From Mageeibacillus sp. UBA5770 (lineage in GTDB: Bacteria > Bacillota_A > Clostridia > Saccharofermentanales > Saccharofermentanaceae), in contig DIEQ01000047.1 of the NCBI GenBank assembly GCA_002418705.1, positions 1 through 11,951 of the forward strand: a stretch of 11,951 nucleotides of DNA, written 5' to 3'. Positions 1 to 6,253 of the stretch are shown here, piece by piece; positions within the stretch are counted from its first letter, which is position 1, and every line of letters begins with the position of its first letter. Under the pieces are notes generated by a model. The model had not been told where the DNA came from, made no database searches, and was given only the letters and a program-made list of their open reading frames with translations. The translations under genes and the position numbers were made by a program.

Positions 1-2
1 TC

Positions 3-22
3 ATTCCCGCGCAAGCGGGAAT
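3..22. repeat. dRS3-like inverted repeat (ATTCCC-N8-GGGAAT)
   Basis: The bases form a perfect 8-bp stem, ATTCCCGC pairing with GCGGGAAT, around a GCAA loop. This fits the ATTCCC-N8-GGGAAT pattern known as dRS3 in Neisseria and found as dispersed intergenic repeats in many proteobacteria. It sits 23 bases beyond the stop codon of the minus-strand oxidoreductase gene, where it could help end that transcript. No T-run follows on the minus strand before the window ends, so a classical intrinsic terminator is not supported. Confidence 0.7.
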
Positions 23-45
23 CTAGATTCCTTGCCCCTTTAACC

Positions 46-654
46 TTATCTACCTTCCTCGATCTTGCGAAAGAGGTCGCGAAAGACTTCAATCTGTTGC
101 GCTCCCACAACTTTATGCTTTCCGTTGACAATGAAGGTCGGCACTCCTGTCAGATTAATCATATTTGCTTCTTCTCTCACTGCATCCAATCGTGGTTTAT
201 AGCGTTCATCCTTAATGGCATTAAGCACATCATTGGCATCAAGGCCACTATTCCTGGCCACACTGAAAATAACTTCAACGCTGCCGATATCCAGAGCCTC
301 TGTAAAATACGCATGGAATATATTCTCATGGAAGGATTCATACTTGCCCATGTCCCGTGCATATTCACTGGCTTCTAACGCCTTTCTGGAATTGGAGAGA
401 ATTGCACGATCACCGAACACAATGCCATACTCTTTGCCGCGCTTGCGCAGTTGATCATACATCTGAGAAACGTCATAGCCTCTAAATCTTTCGGAAAGCA
501 ATATCCCGTTTGGAGGCGTTTCCGGATGGAGTTCAAAACTCAACCATGTATCGTCGATATCGAATTCTTTCTTCAGGTGGTCGACAATGCCCTTGCCGAT
601 GTAACAGAACGGTCAGATATAATCGGAAAATATTTTGATATTAATCTTATCCAT
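46..654 (-). CDS. DsbA/FrnE-like thiol oxidoreductase, probable selenoprotein (UPFC active site)
   Basis: This is a thioredoxin-fold protein of the DsbA/FrnE (2-hydroxychromene-2-carboxylate isomerase-like) group, which exchanges thiols and disulfides or selenols through a CxxC-type site. Translation from ATG at 652-654 gives MDKINIKIFSDYI, then TGA at 613-615 (codon 14), then PFCYIGKG and an open frame to TAA at 46-48. The family has CPxC at this position, so the TGA replaces exactly the first, nucleophilic cysteine. The rest is intact, including the cis-proline motif TGVPTF near the C-terminus and a typical length of 202 residues. No other stop interrupts the frame. A GGAG and an AAGGA lie just upstream of the ATG. 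No signal peptide is seen, so it is probably cytoplasmic, as FrnE-type proteins are. The reading as selenocysteine is supported by a SECIS-like hairpin after the TGA. The alternative is a pseudogene with a nonsense mutation, which would be a coincidence at this codon. An ATG at 541-543 would give only a 165-residue product lacking the active site. Confidence 0.82.
581..599 (-). promoter_or_regulatory. Candidate bacterial SECIS hairpin
   Basis: On the minus-strand mRNA, 13 bases after the UGA, UCGGCAA pairs with UUGUCGA (7 bp including one G-U) around the loop GGGCA. The loop begins 20 bases after the UGA, with G at its first two positions. This satisfies the general bacterial SECIS model: an apical hairpin within the coding sequence just downstream of UGA, and a G among the first two loop bases. 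The fold was done by eye, with no energy calculation. The selA, selB, selC and selD genes are not in the window. Confidence 0.6.
613..615 (-). other. In-frame UGA, predicted selenocysteine codon 14
   Basis: The TGA lies between ATC (Ile13) and CCG (Pro15), with the resolving Cys17 (TGT) two codons later, giving U-P-F-C where relatives have C-P-x-C. A TGA differs from the cysteine codons TGT and TGC by one base, so a nonsense mutation is formally possible. Position and context favour recoding. Confidence 0.78.
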
Positions 655-713
655 GTTTCCTTTTTCTCCATATTTAACAGAATTGAGATATAAGTATATG
701 AGTAATTTAATAG

Positions 714-758
714 TCCGTATGTTATTTAGCGTCCTCAGGACGCTAAATAACATACGGA
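714..758. repeat. Perfect 45-bp palindrome 1 with core CGTCCTCAGGACG
   Basis: Two 22-base arms (714-735 and 737-758) are exactly complementary around a single central C at 736. The 13-bp centre (730-742) is identical to that of the palindrome at 865-909, while the outer arms are unrelated. No T-run flanks it on either strand, so a terminator is unlikely. Its position over a predicted promoter suggests an operator or a cruciform- or hairpin-forming site. The function is not known. Confidence 0.85.
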
Positions 759-772
759 AGAGAATTTGTCAA
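744..772 (-). promoter_or_regulatory. Candidate promoter of the oxidoreductase gene
   Basis: On the minus strand a consensus -35 TTGACA (767-772) is followed after 17 bases by TATTTA (744-749), a weak -10 match of 3 out of 6. The -10 lies within the left-reading half of the 714-758 palindrome. A start point near 737 would fall on the shared 13-bp core and leave a leader of about 80 bases. The -35 is convincing. The -10 is inferred from spacing. Confidence 0.4.
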
Positions 773-853
773 GAAAATTTTATCCTCAGCGAAGCCTCAG
801 AAACGCATTTCTTCAGGTTATAAATATTTGAAAAAAAGCGCTTGTGAATTCAG

Positions 854-882
854 TTGACGAAACGATGAACATGTGATATACG
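854..882 (+). promoter_or_regulatory. Candidate promoter of the abiE-like operon
   Basis: TTGACG (854-859) and TATACG (877-882) are separated by 17 bases and lie 49 bases before the AbiEi-like start codon. The -10 is inside the left arm of the second palindrome, and the predicted start near 889 falls on its core. This is what an autorepressed toxin-antitoxin promoter would look like, but the promoter is assigned by eye. Confidence 0.45.
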
Positions 883-909
883 TCCTCAGGACGTATATCA
901 CATGTTCAT
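865..909. repeat. Perfect 45-bp palindrome 2 with core CGTCCTCAGGACG
   Basis: Two 22-base arms (865-886 and 888-909) are exactly complementary around C at 887, ending 21 bases before the AbiEi-like ATG. The core at 881-893 matches palindrome 1 base for base. The arms do not, apart from both being AT-rich. AbiEi antitoxins are known to repress their own promoters by binding inverted repeats, so an operator role is plausible. A 45-bp perfect palindrome is long for that. Confidence 0.85.
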
Positions 910-930
910 TAATCTTCGGACAAAAGACTC

Positions 931-1827
931 ATGGATATAAAAGCTGCAATGACCCGTTCCTTAAGGGAATCAGACCAACCGGTCATAATAGACTATGACC
1001 TTTACATGACCATTTTCAATTTTCACCAGGTAAAGAAATATCGTGGCGAAGTGGTTAGTATATCTACTCAAATACCGATGTTTCATGAGGTGCTTACACA
1101 AATTGTTAATCCCTTAATAGAATTCGGTACTATCATACCGTACAAGGATTTCCCGGAAGGCCGTGTTTTTCAAATCGTTGGAAACCGGTTCTTTGAAGCA
1201 GGAGATATCGCCTGCTCTGTTGACCCATTCGCGTATATTTCCCACCTCAGCGCCATGGCATACCATGGCCTCACGAATAGACTTCCAAAAATGCTTTTTA
1301 TATCCACGCCGCCAATCAAGGAATGGTCGAAATTTTCAAAGCAAAAGATGGAAAAAGATTGCCAGGGTTCCCTCGATGATTACTTAAAGTGTCAATTGCC
1401 GCAGTTGATAAATTTGAAATTTGACAAAATTCAAAAAACTCAGATCACCAGGTACTCGAGTATTCATCAGGGGGCGTTTAAAAACGTAGAGGGCAGAAAG
1501 CTAAGGGTTTCGACAATCGGCAGAACATTTCTTGATATGTTGCGAAAGCCGGACTATTGCGGCGGTATAAGGCACATCATGGATACATTCAGCACATATG
1601 GGTCACAATATAAACGCCTGATCATTGACGAACTCGATCGTCATGGAAACGCTATCGAACAAGCAAGAGCAGGGTATCTGTTAGAAGAATATTGCCACAT
1701 CAAAGATGAAAAAATCGACGCATGGGCTAAGCGTGTTCAGCGAGGAGGCTCCAGAAAACTGGATCCTGAAGGACCCTACAGGGAGACCTATTCAGAACGA
1801 TGGTGTTTATCCATCAATGTGGAGTGA
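931..1827 (+). CDS. AbiEi-like antitoxin / transcriptional regulator (type IV TA)
   Basis: This 298-residue protein resembles AbiEi-family antitoxins of type IV toxin-antitoxin systems. They neutralise AbiEii without binding it directly and repress the operon through an N-terminal winged-helix domain. Two regions support the call. A segment around residues 99-126, with DPFAYISHLSAMAYHGLT and LFISTP, matches the conserved AbiEi core, and RTFLDMLRKPDYCGGIRHI around residue 200 is also typical. The N-terminal 80 residues could be the DNA-binding part, but I see no clear helix-turn-helix motif by eye. The ATG at 931 is preceded by only a weak GGAC. The stop TGA at 1825-1827 lies two bases before the toxin ATG, the usual tight coupling. 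The two palindromes upstream are candidate binding sites. The family call is from memory of motifs. Confidence 0.75.
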   Translation: MDIKAAMTRSLRESDQPVIIDYDLYMTIFNFHQVKKYRGEVVSISTQIPMFHEVLTQIVNPLIEFGTIIPYKDFPEGRVFQIVGNRFFEAGDIACSVDPFAYISHLSAMAYHGLTNRLPKMLFISTPPIKEWSKFSKQKMEKDCQGSLDDYLKCQLPQLINLKFDKIQKTQITRYSSIHQGAFKNVEGRKLRVSTIGRTFLDMLRKPDYCGGIRHIMDTFSTYGSQYKRLIIDELDRHGNAIEQARAGYLLEEYCHIKDEKIDAWAKRVQRGGSRKLDPEGPYRETYSERWCLSINVE

Positions 1828-1829
1828 AC

Positions 1830-2690
1830 ATGGAGAAGCTTGATCTTTCCGAATGGGTGAAGCGGAGCGAAATTTCTGCCGATACTGCATTCCGACAGGC
1901 TGTGCATGTTCTCATCCTTGCCATCTCCCAATCCGCTTCATTAAAGACAAGAATGATTTTTCATGGAGGTCTGCTCCTGGCGATTCGATTCAAGGGCATC
2001 AGGCACACCAAGGACGTTGATTTTGTTACGGCAGATCATTGTAATCAGATTGATGTTGAAGATTTTATCGGTCGTTTGAATGAAGAGCTTGCTGTTGCCT
2101 GTGAAACTCTTATCTACGGCCTGGATTGTAAAATTCAATCGCACCGTGTAAAACCACCCGGCGAAAACAGGAACTTTCAGACCATAAAAATCAAGATGGG
2201 TTATGCTTATAAAGGTACGCCCGCGCATCGGAGATTGATAAAATTAGAATGTCCTACAGTAGTTGAAATAGATTATAGTTTCAACGAGGTAAATCAACGA
2301 ATTGATACACTCCAATTGGTCGATGGAGGCAAATTACAAGTATACAGCCTACCGGATATCGTTGCTGAGAAATTTCGTGCGATGATTCAACAAAAAACTC
2401 GCAACAGACAAAGAAGACAGGATGCCTTTGACATATACTGGTTACTAAAGAACGGTTATCTGGAAGACCAAAGTATGAATATTCTGATTTATCATTCCTT
2501 ACTCATGAAAGCCGAATCCCGGAATCTGCAAGTCAACAAACAATCCCTCGCGGATGAGGAAATTATAAAGAGGTCAAAAGGTGAGTACAAGACTCTAGCT
2601 TATGAGATTGATGGTACATTGCCCCCGTTTGAGGAAGTGTATCTTGCTGTCAGAAATTACTACGAATCCTTACCTTGGGGTAAGTATTAA
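1830..2690 (+). CDS. AbiEii-like nucleotidyltransferase toxin (type IV TA)
   Basis: This 286-residue protein belongs to the AbiEii/AbiGii nucleotidyltransferase family of the DNA polymerase beta superfamily. Such toxins modify RNA, for example by blocking tRNA acceptor ends in studied relatives, and arrest growth during phage infection. Motifs from the ATG at 1830 are HGG (45-47) followed by KDVDF with Asp62 and Asp64 as the metal-binding pair, EIDYS (146-150) with the third acidic residue, AEKFRAM (179-185), and RRQDAFDIYWLL (195-206). All expected catalytic elements are present, so it appears intact. The start at 1830 is chosen over an upstream ATG at 1800 because GGAG at 1821-1824 sits five bases before it and the upstream option overlaps the antitoxin gene. 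The substrate cannot be told from sequence. Confidence 0.8.
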   Translation: MEKLDLSEWVKRSEISADTAFRQAVHVLILAISQSASLKTRMIFHGGLLLAIRFKGIRHTKDVDFVTADHCNQIDVEDFIGRLNEELAVACETLIYGLDCKIQSHRVKPPGENRNFQTIKIKMGYAYKGTPAHRRLIKLECPTVVEIDYSFNEVNQRIDTLQLVDGGKLQVYSLPDIVAEKFRAMIQQKTRNRQRRQDAFDIYWLLKNGYLEDQSMNILIYHSLLMKAESRNLQVNKQSLADEEIIKRSKGEYKTLAYEIDGTLPPFEEVYLAVRNYYESLPWGKY

Positions 2691-2752
2691 ATATAGAGAC
2701 GGTTGTAGTTATTAGGTATTCATGAATAATTCCTTTCTTTTAGATAACTTAC

Positions 2753-2781
2753 AAAACAAATAGAACCGTTGCCCCTTTTCT
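2753..2781. repeat. Degenerate direct repeat, copy 1
   Basis: The segment AACAAATAGAACCGTTGCCC followed by CTTTTCT resembles two further copies about 300 bases to the right in the same orientation, at 3059-3087 and 3091-3117. I recall similar ATAGAACCGTCCCC-type strings as dispersed intergenic repeats in deltaproteobacterial genomes. That memory is unverified. Confidence 0.5.
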
Positions 2782-2907
2782 CATGAACGTCAGGCAACGC
2801 AACTGAGATATGAGAAATATTCCCCGCATATTTGTGGGAGAAAATACCGTTCTCCCAATTGACGGAACATTTCCGATATGCGCGATGTAATGGAGTTCCT
2901 GAATCCG

Positions 2908-2961
2908 GTAGCGAGCGCATTCCCTGTAGCTTGCTGCGGTGTAAGCGAGCGAATGGGGAAC
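2908..2961. repeat. REP-like block with two AGCGAGCG repeats
   Basis: AGCGAGCG occurs at 2910-2917 and again at 2944-2951, flanking a small hairpin (2922-2938) in which CCTGTAG folds back on CTGCGG around CTTG. The layout resembles a degenerate REP/RAYT-type intergenic element. It begins just where similarity to a nucleotidyltransferase N-terminus ends on the minus strand, so it may mark an insertion or deletion boundary. No RAYT transposase is nearby. Confidence 0.35.
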
Positions 2962-3032
2962 ATTATTATTCCTTGTGGATCGAAGATTCTCCACAGTTTT
3001 CTGCGGAGAGCTTCAATATCTTCAAAATTCAC
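2958..3032 (-). pseudogene. Possible N-terminal stub of a nucleotidyltransferase gene
   Basis: A GTG at 3030-3032, with GGAGGTG (3043-3049) upstream, opens a frame reading VNFEDIEALRRKLWRIF then DPQGIIMF. This pattern of a helix followed by F-x-P-x-x-I-I-x-F matches the start of small MNT-type nucleotidyltransferases, where GSxxRG should come next. Instead the frame runs into the REP-like block and continues as unrecognisable sequence to a stop near 2790. A truncated remnant is the simplest reading. The match is short and the call uncertain. Confidence 0.3.
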
Positions 3033-3058
3033 TATTAAGACTCACCTCCAGAGCAATC

Positions 3059-3087
3059 AAAAATAAATAGAATCGGACCCTTTTCTT
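3059..3087. repeat. Degenerate direct repeat, copy 2
   Basis: AAATAAATAGAATCGGACCC followed by TTTTCTT matches copy 1 at 2753-2781 through the ATAGAA-CCG/TCGG-CCC-TTTTCT pattern, with several differences. It lies between the stub's ribosome-binding site and the end of the helicase gene. Confidence 0.5.
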
Positions 3088-3090
3088 CGC

Positions 3091-3117
3091 TAAACAATTA
3101 AAGCCGTTCCCTTTTCT
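3091..3117. repeat. Degenerate direct repeat, copy 3
   Basis: TAAACAATTAAAGCCGTTCC followed by CTTTTCT is the most diverged copy, three bases after copy 2 in the same orientation. It ends eight bases before the stop codon of the helicase gene, on the downstream side of that gene. Confidence 0.4.
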
Positions 3118-3124
3118 CCCTTTT

Positions 3125-6100
3125 TTATGCTATCAAATTATCTAATACCAAAGTGAAATACGACGGATATTTGCTCAGCAATTCACGTACTATTCGTGCC
3201 TTCTTGCGTACTTCCCGGATTACCGCTTTCTTATTCTCTCGGGACGGATTGATAATGGTGCATAAGTCCATGGTCACAACGCGATCAGCAAACCCTGATT
3301 CATACAATATGATTGCCAAAGAGGACGGTAATCCATATTTAATCCTCTTCTGCAAAACGTGCAAATTACGTATAAGGTCAGCATTGTTTTCGGAATGCTT
3401 GTATTCAACGAGCTTTGCCACGGCGCCAAGTGCAAGCATGCCCTCATAAGACAATGCATTTTCACAAATATCAACTACATATTCTAGAGTTAAATGTCGG
3501 CGCTGAGTCTTGCTTACAAGCCTAGCATCCATTGCTTCGAGAATCTCCAATATTTCATAAAAGGGCTGTCCAATAATCCAGCTTACAGCTAATGATTGTA
3601 ACGCTTCCGCTGGTTTACATTTCCGAAAAGTATTGTTCTGTATATTATCTGCTAAAATGGGCCATACAGCCATCAGGAGACTGAAATGATCATCGCCACA
3701 GGATACAAGCTCATCTATGTGACTGTTTAACCAATCCTCAATTGCAATGGCTGATCGTACACCATATAACGTTTTCCCAAATACCTTTCTCTTTTGTTCT
3801 TCTGGAACGTTTTGCTCAATATTCTGTGCGAGAAGTTTAAAAAGTTCAATGATTTGTAATTTCTGCCCTTCATCAGCTAAAAAATATGCAAGCGTTCTTT
3901 GAGCAAGTTCAACTGCTACATTTTCCTTCAGTCCGGATTCAGAATCGTCCCAGTGCACCATCAAATAACTCTCTATGGCAGAGATAATTTCTATTTTCTG
4001 ATGTATTTGTCTATCAATTTCGTTAACAGAATATTTTCCTTTAAGTATCTGCGACTTAGCTAAATCCTCTGGAATTTTGTTTAGCTTGTCCAGATCATGA
4101 ACATATGCTTTTGCTATCTCCAATGGTTCCATTCTGATGAAGTATTTTCTATCATCACTTCGAAGCGGTTCAAAAATTGATAAAAGTGAACTTGCGCACG
4201 GCTCTGATTTCTTGGGATCTAAGAGTTCTTTAACTTGTGCCCATCGCCATCCATCATATTGCGAACGCCGCTTGTCATAGACTTCTGGATCAGCAAATAA
4301 AATACTACCCTCAGTATGCATTCCAGAGCGGCCTGCACGGCCAATCAAATTATGAAAATCCCTGACCTTAATCCGTTCCTGTCCTTGATAGACACTAGTG
4401 ACAATGAGATATCTTATCGGCATATTAACGCCCTGTGCCAGTGTAGACGTACAAATAACGAATTTTGCGAGACCTTCCTTCATAGCATGCTCAACAGCAA
4501 GACGTATGCCGTGTGGAGTGTTGCCATGATGGGTGTATATCCCATAACCAGCACTTTGTGTGGCGACGGCATCAATACCTAGATTAGACTCATATAGTAA
4601 ATGCAGGCGCTTCATCTCATCATGATCTGAATAATCCACTGGCTTCGGAATAGTTAAACCTCTATTATAAGCACCGACAACTTTATCACACAGGTTAGAA
4701 GCGGTATCTTTCCTTCCACAAAAAATTGCTACACCACCATTGTTAACGAGTCTAAGTCCCAAAAACAGAGCAATATCCTGCCCATCATTTTTTTCTGGAA
4801 ATAAACGAGGTTTTCGTTCTTTTCTTTTCAACTGTAATTTTTGTTGTTCAATTATTCTTGGTACAAAGAATTCTCCTTCATCAGGATTGTCACTGGCAAC
4901 AAATTCCAGACGACCAAGAAGATCAACCCAACTCGCAAATGCAATTGTTCTGTATGTAGGTATAAGGTTAGTTCCATAGACCACTGCCGACTGTTCTCCA
5001 TTGAGCCAATCGTTTACAGCTTCAGCATTACTCATCACTGCCGAGAAAAGGATTGTTTGAGCTGCTTTTGGTACCATGGTCTTAAGTGATGTAAGAAGAA
5101 GTTCGTAAGTGATTCCTCTTGTTCCACTATCAAATTGATGTCCTTCATCATAAATGAGCAGACCGATGTTTTCAGCTATTTCAGGGGCATGCCGCAGCAT
5201 AAATATAAGTTTTTCGGGAGTTACTACTAAAACTTGTTTTCTTCCCAATAACTCTCTGATTTCAAAATCAGCCTGAAGCACATCTGAGAGTTCATCAATG
5301 TATACAGATTCATTTAGAAAAGCTCCAATTAGGCTATTACTGATCTCATGAGATAATGCTCTAAATGGGGCTACTATTACAGCGAGTGACGTTCTGTCAG
5401 AAAAGAAAGAGCTACGAATTATGATTTCGATTGCTTTAGTTTTTCCCGCACTTGTTGGCATCTGAACTACAGCTGATGTTCCTCGAAAAATACCTTGTTC
5501 GCCAAGAAGATGTTGGGCTGGCCATAGTTCGCGTACAAAGGATTCCTTCCGTAAAGTAAGTTGCCATCTGGCGGCTGCAAGCCCAGAATAAAGGGGTAAA
5601 CTATACCAAGACGAATTATAGATACGTCTTTTTACAATTGCACAAATGATATCAGTAAACAGTAATTGCCTTGGCGTTGCTATTGTGTAGGCAGTTTTTC
5701 TGAACCGCGACGTAAGCTTGAAGAGATTTTCCATTCCATTCCCATTCTCATAGTAATGAATCATCCCTTTCGAGATTCCGTCAATGTAGTCTCCATATGG
5801 GCCTTCTGGCTTATCATAATAGGTGGACATATCATCTTTAAGGAGCCAAAGAATCAAATCCTCAAGTCCCAAGCATCCAAGGTCAGGGCAGCCATTTGCG
5901 AAGCTTTTTGCAAGAACAAGTGCGCTACCAGGCAAATCACACAAATAATATGAGGCAGCTCCCAATAGTTGAAGATAGGGATGCATCTCTGCATTAAATT
6001 GGGACAAGAGATACGAGTCAAAGAAACGTGCTGAGAATTGGAGATTGTCACTCAGATCTTTTAGGTCTTCATCCCTAACCTCGGAATTTGACCGTGCGGC

Positions 6101-6253
6101 CAAATCCCCAAGCAAACCTATCGCTAATGTAAACAGTTTAGCTGGGTCAAGTGGAATCTCAATATGGTATGCTGATGGAACACCGTACTCAAACATTTTT
6201 GCTTTTGATCTAGTAATACCCAAAAGCCGTTGAGATCCAACTTCAGGCCTCAT
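3125..6253 (-). CDS. hamB: Superfamily 2 helicase, HamB-like (Hachiman defence)
   Basis: This large DEAD/DEAH-type helicase has 1042 residues from the chosen ATG. In order I see Walker A PTSAGKT (about 266-272), motif Ia APFRAL, VTPEKL, motif II DEGH (about 369-372), motif III SAV (about 404), motif IV AIFCGRK (about 509-515), motif V with TSTLAQGVNMP (about 602-612) and motif VI IGRAGRSG (about 637-644), followed by a 390-residue helical C-terminal region. The arrangement resembles Ski2/Brr2-like helicases. In Hachiman, HamB senses or unwinds DNA and holds the nuclease HamA in check until phage infection. The partner gene upstream overlaps it by 11 bp. The start at 6253 is preferred over an ATG at 6277 because AGGAGG (6261-6266) is seven bases upstream. 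The helicase call is secure. Assignment to Hachiman rests on the neighbour and domain layout. Confidence 0.72.
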   Translation of the reverse strand: MRPEVGSQRLLGITRSKAKMFEYGVPSAYHIEIPLDPAKLFTLAIGLLGDLAARSNSEVRDEDLKDLSDNLQFSARFFDSYLLSQFNAEMHPYLQLLGAASYYLCDLPGSALVLAKSFANGCPDLGCLGLEDLILWLLKDDMSTYYDKPEGPYGDYIDGISKGMIHYYENGNGMENLFKLTSRFRKTAYTIATPRQLLFTDIICAIVKRRIYNSSWYSLPLYSGLAAARWQLTLRKESFVRELWPAQHLLGEQGIFRGTSAVVQMPTSAGKTKAIEIIIRSSFFSDRTSLAVIVAPFRALSHEISNSLIGAFLNESVYIDELSDVLQADFEIRELLGRKQVLVVTPEKLIFMLRHAPEIAENIGLLIYDEGHQFDSGTRGITYELLLTSLKTMVPKAAQTILFSAVMSNAEAVNDWLNGEQSAVVYGTNLIPTYRTIAFASWVDLLGRLEFVASDNPDEGEFFVPRIIEQQKLQLKRKERKPRLFPEKNDGQDIALFLGLRLVNNGGVAIFCGRKDTASNLCDKVVGAYNRGLTIPKPVDYSDHDEMKRLHLLYESNLGIDAVATQSAGYGIYTHHGNTPHGIRLAVEHAMKEGLAKFVICTSTLAQGVNMPIRYLIVTSVYQGQERIKVRDFHNLIGRAGRSGMHTEGSILFADPEVYDKRRSQYDGWRWAQVKELLDPKKSEPCASSLLSIFEPLRSDDRKYFIRMEPLEIAKAYVHDLDKLNKIPEDLAKSQILKGKYSVNEIDRQIHQKIEIISAIESYLMVHWDDSESGLKENVAVELAQRTLAYFLADEGQKLQIIELFKLLAQNIEQNVPEEQKRKVFGKTLYGVRSAIAIEDWLNSHIDELVSCGDDHFSLLMAVWPILADNIQNNTFRKCKPAEALQSLAVSWIIGQPFYEILEILEAMDARLVSKTQRRHLTLEYVVDICENALSYEGMLALGAVAKLVEYKHSENNADLIRNLHVLQKRIKYGLPSSLAIILYESGFADRVVTMDLCTIINPSRENKKAVIREVRKKARIVRELLSKYPSYFTLVLDNLIA

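Larger units (their letters stand above)
2691..3124. other. Intergenic region without intact gene, repeat- and hairpin-rich
   Basis: This 434-base stretch separates the converging abiE-like operon and the minus-strand defence cluster. I find no convincing intact gene and no clear intrinsic terminator for either side. It contains three copies of a degenerate repeat, a REP-like block, and a truncated reading frame with a good ribosome-binding site. It also has hairpins: CGTTGCC (2767-2773) with GGCAACG (2793-2799), TGGGAGAA (2835-2842) with TTCTCCCA (2850-2857), and an imperfect 13-bp stem at 2982-3014 closed by TTTT. It looks like a decayed insertion zone. A structured small RNA is a weaker alternative. 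Confidence 0.6.

Noticed and set aside
46..543. A 165-residue oxidoreductase starting at ATG 543
   Set aside because: It lacks the N-terminal beta strand and active site. The frame continues upstream through a TGA at the catalytic position to an ATG with a ribosome-binding site.
714..909. The two palindromes as intrinsic transcription terminators
   Set aside because: Neither is followed by a T-run on either strand, and both lie over promoter-like sequences between divergent genes.
1800..1829. An upstream ATG for the AbiEii-like toxin
   Set aside because: It would overlap the antitoxin gene and has no ribosome-binding site, whereas ATG 1830 has GGAG five bases away and fits the family N-terminus.
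2908..2961. The AGCGAGCG repeats as a CRISPR array or iterons
   Set aside because: There are only two short copies with unequal surroundings, with no regular spacing and no cas or rep gene nearby.
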